Assembly: GCA_023398155.1 (NCBI GenBank)
Contig: JAEWSV010000354.1
Span: forward strand, 1 to 7,695
Length of the DNA: 7,695 bases
Source of the DNA: Spirochaetota bacterium
GTDB taxonomy: Bacteria; Spirochaetota; Spirochaetia; Treponematales; Breznakiellaceae
Direction: 5' to 3'
The notes under the pieces were generated by a model. The model was given only the letters and a program-made list of their open reading frames with translations. It was not told where the DNA came from and did no database searches. Below, piece by piece: positions 5,968 through 7,695 of the stretch; the stretch's first letter is position 1; every line of letters starts with the position of its first letter. The translations under genes were made by a program, and so were the position numbers.

Positions 5968-7599
5968 CTAGCCCATCGGCATCTCCAGCGGAACGCTCCG
6001 GTGGACGTCGTTCCATTCGAAATTTTCGCCGACGGCCTCGCGGGCGAGGTTCTTGGCTACATCGGTGAAACCCTCGAGATCGCCCGTTTCGAGGGCGGAG
6101 CGCATGAGGCGCGAGGCGCGTCCGAAGACGACGGCCCCGCGTTCGAAAAGGCGTATCTCGTCTTCGTATGCGCGCAGATCCATGTAGAGCGCGAGAGCGG
6201 CGCCCGATGATAGGAGAATATCGAAGAGGGCCTGGAGCCACGCCGCGGGGTTCGGAAAGGGGCCTTCGGCGGACTTTATGCCGGTAAAATCGAACCACGC
6301 CAGACCGGCGCGCGCCGGCTCGTTATCGAGGAGACGCACGATGAAGAATCCGAAAGCGGCGGCGACCGCTCCCGCGAAGAGGGCAAGCCGCAAAAACTTC
6401 CGAGGCTTCTGGGCTTTCTTGCGCTTCGCGACGGCGTCCTCATAGTATTTCCGCTGGGCTTCCACCCAATCTTCGAGCAACGCGGCACAGTTTTCGGCAT
6501 CCTTCGGCGCGCGCGAAGAAAACGCGCCGATGAAGACGGCCCTGATCGCGGTGATGACCCACGGGAGGAGGCTCTGCTGCTTCGTGGTCGTCAATTCGAT
6601 CGGATCGATATCCTCGCCTACCGAATGAAGCTGCCCCGTCACGCGGGCGAGTTCCGCCAAGGACCGGTAATCGTAATATTTGCCGTCCGCGTTCGCTTTC
6701 CTTGTCCGGCCATGAAAGATCCACGCGCCCGCGAGCGCGGCGAAGAACGCGAAAAGCGTGAAGGCGTAGTTCAGGAGCTCATCGAAAACGACCATCAGGG
6801 CGAAGGCCGCGGTCCCCAACACGATCAAGCGCCGCATGGAACGGCGGGCTTTCCGCTGGAATTCAAGGGCGAGCGCGTCCGCGGTTTCGTATAGCGCCGA
6901 TGGACCGTCTTGCCTCATGCGCCCAGCCGAGTCCAACGCGTCCTTGTTGAAAGTATCGATGGAAGACATGATGAGCGCGTAGTAATTCTCCGCTTCGCGA
7001 TACGCCCCATTCTCGTCATCGTCGGCCGTCTTCCATCCGGCGGGGAATAGCCGTTCGTACGGAGCCTCCGAGGCGCCCTGACCGGCGGTCGGGACTTCGG
7101 GGCGGTATCGCAGGCATTCGAGGGGGAGCGCGGCGGGATCCGCGGGCGAGGCTTCTCCGTTTTCCGCTCTGCGCGCGCGGATCCAGTAGACGGGGCCGCC
7201 TCGCGTACCGCCCAGAAAATCGGCCTGTCGGAAGTATGCGGTGGGTTTTGCCGATAGCCGCTCGCGAACGATGTCCGCCGTCCCGCCCTTGAGTCCCGGA
7301 TCGCGGCCGTCCCAGACGGCGATCAGCGCGCCGGCGTTACGCGCCAAGTAGGCGCCGCCGCATGCGTATCGCTCATCGCGTTCCGGTCCGTGCCGGGCGG
7401 TTTCGCGCGGCGCTTCGTTCCGGTACGGCATAACGTGCCGCTCGGCGCAGGCGGCGTACAACCGTTCGAAGCGTTCCAGATCCGCGCCCGTGAAGTCTTC
7501 GCGATATCGTTCAAGTTCGAAGGGCAGAAGGGCGACGACGTCGATTCCTTCCGCGATCGCGGCCTCGGCCGCGATGGAATCGGCTCCAGCGGCCAGCAT
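5968..7599 (-). CDS. SLOG-domain protein fused to a four-helix SLATT-like membrane module, apparently 5'-truncated
   Basis: The 543 residues from the only in-frame ATG show two parts. Residues 1-140 look like the later part of a SLOG Rossmann domain: LAAGADSIAAEAAIAEG (2-18), VVALLPFELERYREDF (21-36) and LARNAGALIAVWDGRDPGLKGGTADIV (85-111) with the glycine-rich KGGT loop. Residues 200-543 hold a helical membrane region with helices at about 257-273, 278-296, 402-422 and 455-473. Between the helix pairs is KYYDYRSLAELARV (307-320), typical of SLATT-type 2TM effectors linked to SLOG sensors. The C-terminus (AREAVGENFEWNDVHRSVPLEMP) resembles the conserved tail of such proteins. SLOG domains are known or predicted to bind or process nucleotide ligands, and SLATT modules are predicted membrane pore effectors in bacterial conflict systems. 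Any defence role here is inference. The ATG has no Shine-Dalgarno, and homology continues upstream, so the annotated start is probably not native. It is convergent with the EEP gene, 31 bases apart, with no terminator visible between them. Confidence 0.75.
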   Translation of the reverse strand: MLAAGADSIAAEAAIAEGIDVVALLPFELERYREDFTGADLERFERLYAACAERHVMPYRNEAPRETARHGPERDERYACGGAYLARNAGALIAVWDGRDPGLKGGTADIVRERLSAKPTAYFRQADFLGGTRGGPVYWIRARRAENGEASPADPAALPLECLRYRPEVPTAGQGASEAPYERLFPAGWKTADDDENGAYREAENYYALIMSSIDTFNKDALDSAGRMRQDGPSALYETADALALEFQRKARRSMRRLIVLGTAAFALMVVFDELLNYAFTLFAFFAALAGAWIFHGRTRKANADGKYYDYRSLAELARVTGQLHSVGEDIDPIELTTTKQQSLLPWVITAIRAVFIGAFSSRAPKDAENCAALLEDWVEAQRKYYEDAVAKRKKAQKPRKFLRLALFAGAVAAAFGFFIVRLLDNEPARAGLAWFDFTGIKSAEGPFPNPAAWLQALFDILLSSGAALALYMDLRAYEDEIRLFERGAVVFGRASRLMRSALETGDLEGFTDVAKNLAREAVGENFEWNDVHRSVPLEMPMG

Positions 7600-7640
7600 C
7601 GTCAGCAGCCGGAGCCGGCTGTCCGGTATCCCCCCGCGTC
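7600..7640 (-). other. In-frame coding remnant upstream of the SLOG gene's ATG, with a six-G tract
   Basis: Read on the minus strand in the gene's frame, 7600-7635 gives GGIPDSRLRLLT joined directly to MLAAGADS. This fits the strand that precedes the AEGAD-type motif in SLOG proteins (pattern: P, small, LRLL, then LAEGAD). The frame from here to the in-frame TAA at 7681-7683 contains no ATG, GTG or TTG; only CTG and ATA codons could start. A run of six G (7635-7630) lies here. So coding homology extends past the ATG, without a normal start. Confidence 0.6.
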
Positions 7641-7695
7641 TTTTAACTGATTTGTCGAAACTGCATGTTGTTTTAGATAATTAGCGTAACATAAC
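7641..7695. other. AT-rich 55-bp stretch of unlike composition at the window edge
   Basis: By hand count about 16 of 55 bases are G or C, against roughly 60-68% in the rest of the window. The change is abrupt at 7640/7641. It carries a stop codon in the SLOG gene's frame (TAA at 7681-7683). It may be an intergenic promoter region, or foreign or rearranged DNA joined to a truncated gene. I see no terminal inverted repeat, target duplication or recombinase site, but the window ends too soon to judge. Confidence 0.55.

Noticed and set aside
7607..7620. Short inverted repeat AGCCGGCTCCGGCT just before the SLOG gene's ATG
   Set aside because: The stem is only 5-6 bp with a tiny loop in GC-rich DNA that appears to be coding (RLRL). 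It is likely a by-product of codon use.
7641..7695. Integron attC or cassette junction at the AT-rich edge (GTTATGT and GTTAAAA resemble attC core ends on the minus strand)
   Set aside because: I could not find the paired RYYYAAC-like partner or the folded stem within the window, and the matches are short enough to occur by chance.

Overview
The window is GC-rich double-stranded DNA, with protein-coding genes packed at about 60-68% GC by eye. It comes from an anaerobic-type carbohydrate-fermenting bacterium. My best guess is a high-GC spirochaete (Treponema/Spirochaetales-like). The reasons are a CUT1 sugar permease pair with no ATPase gene beside it, a cytoplasmic cellobiose phosphorylase, and a lipoprotein signal with a loose lipobox. 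This placement is an inference of moderate confidence; a clostridial or other anaerobic lineage is not excluded.

Left part (1-4762, + strand): a cellobiose/cello-oligosaccharide use locus. Two ABC-transporter permeases (26-940 MalF-type, 943-2058 MalG-type) lie two bases apart and end at a strong intrinsic terminator (2076-2105). The solute-binding protein is presumably upstream, outside the window. After a 200-bp spacer comes a full-length GH94 cellobiose phosphorylase (2259-4709), followed by its own terminator (4731-4762). Together they would import a beta-glucoside and split it with phosphate into glucose-1-phosphate and glucose, saving ATP. The spacer is unusual. From 2116 to 2237 it is almost entirely inverted repeats: an 18-bp palindrome that looks like a LacI-family operator, then three hairpins.

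Middle part (4827-5936, + strand): a predicted exported (probably lipid-anchored) endonuclease/exonuclease/phosphatase-fold hydrolase, apparently transcribed independently of the sugar locus.

Right part (5968-7599, - strand, convergent): a 543-residue protein with an N-terminal SLOG-type nucleotide-binding Rossmann domain fused to a four-helix membrane module resembling SLATT effectors. This is a single-gene architecture of the kind predicted to act in nucleotide-signal-triggered conflict/immunity systems. Its 5' end looks cut off: conserved coding sequence continues upstream of the only available ATG, but then runs into an AT-rich 55-bp stretch (7641-7695) with an in-frame stop, and the usual first strand/helix of the SLOG fold is absent. 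This gene and its 5' junction are the most interesting part of the window.

No tRNA, rRNA, CRISPR array or transposase was seen.
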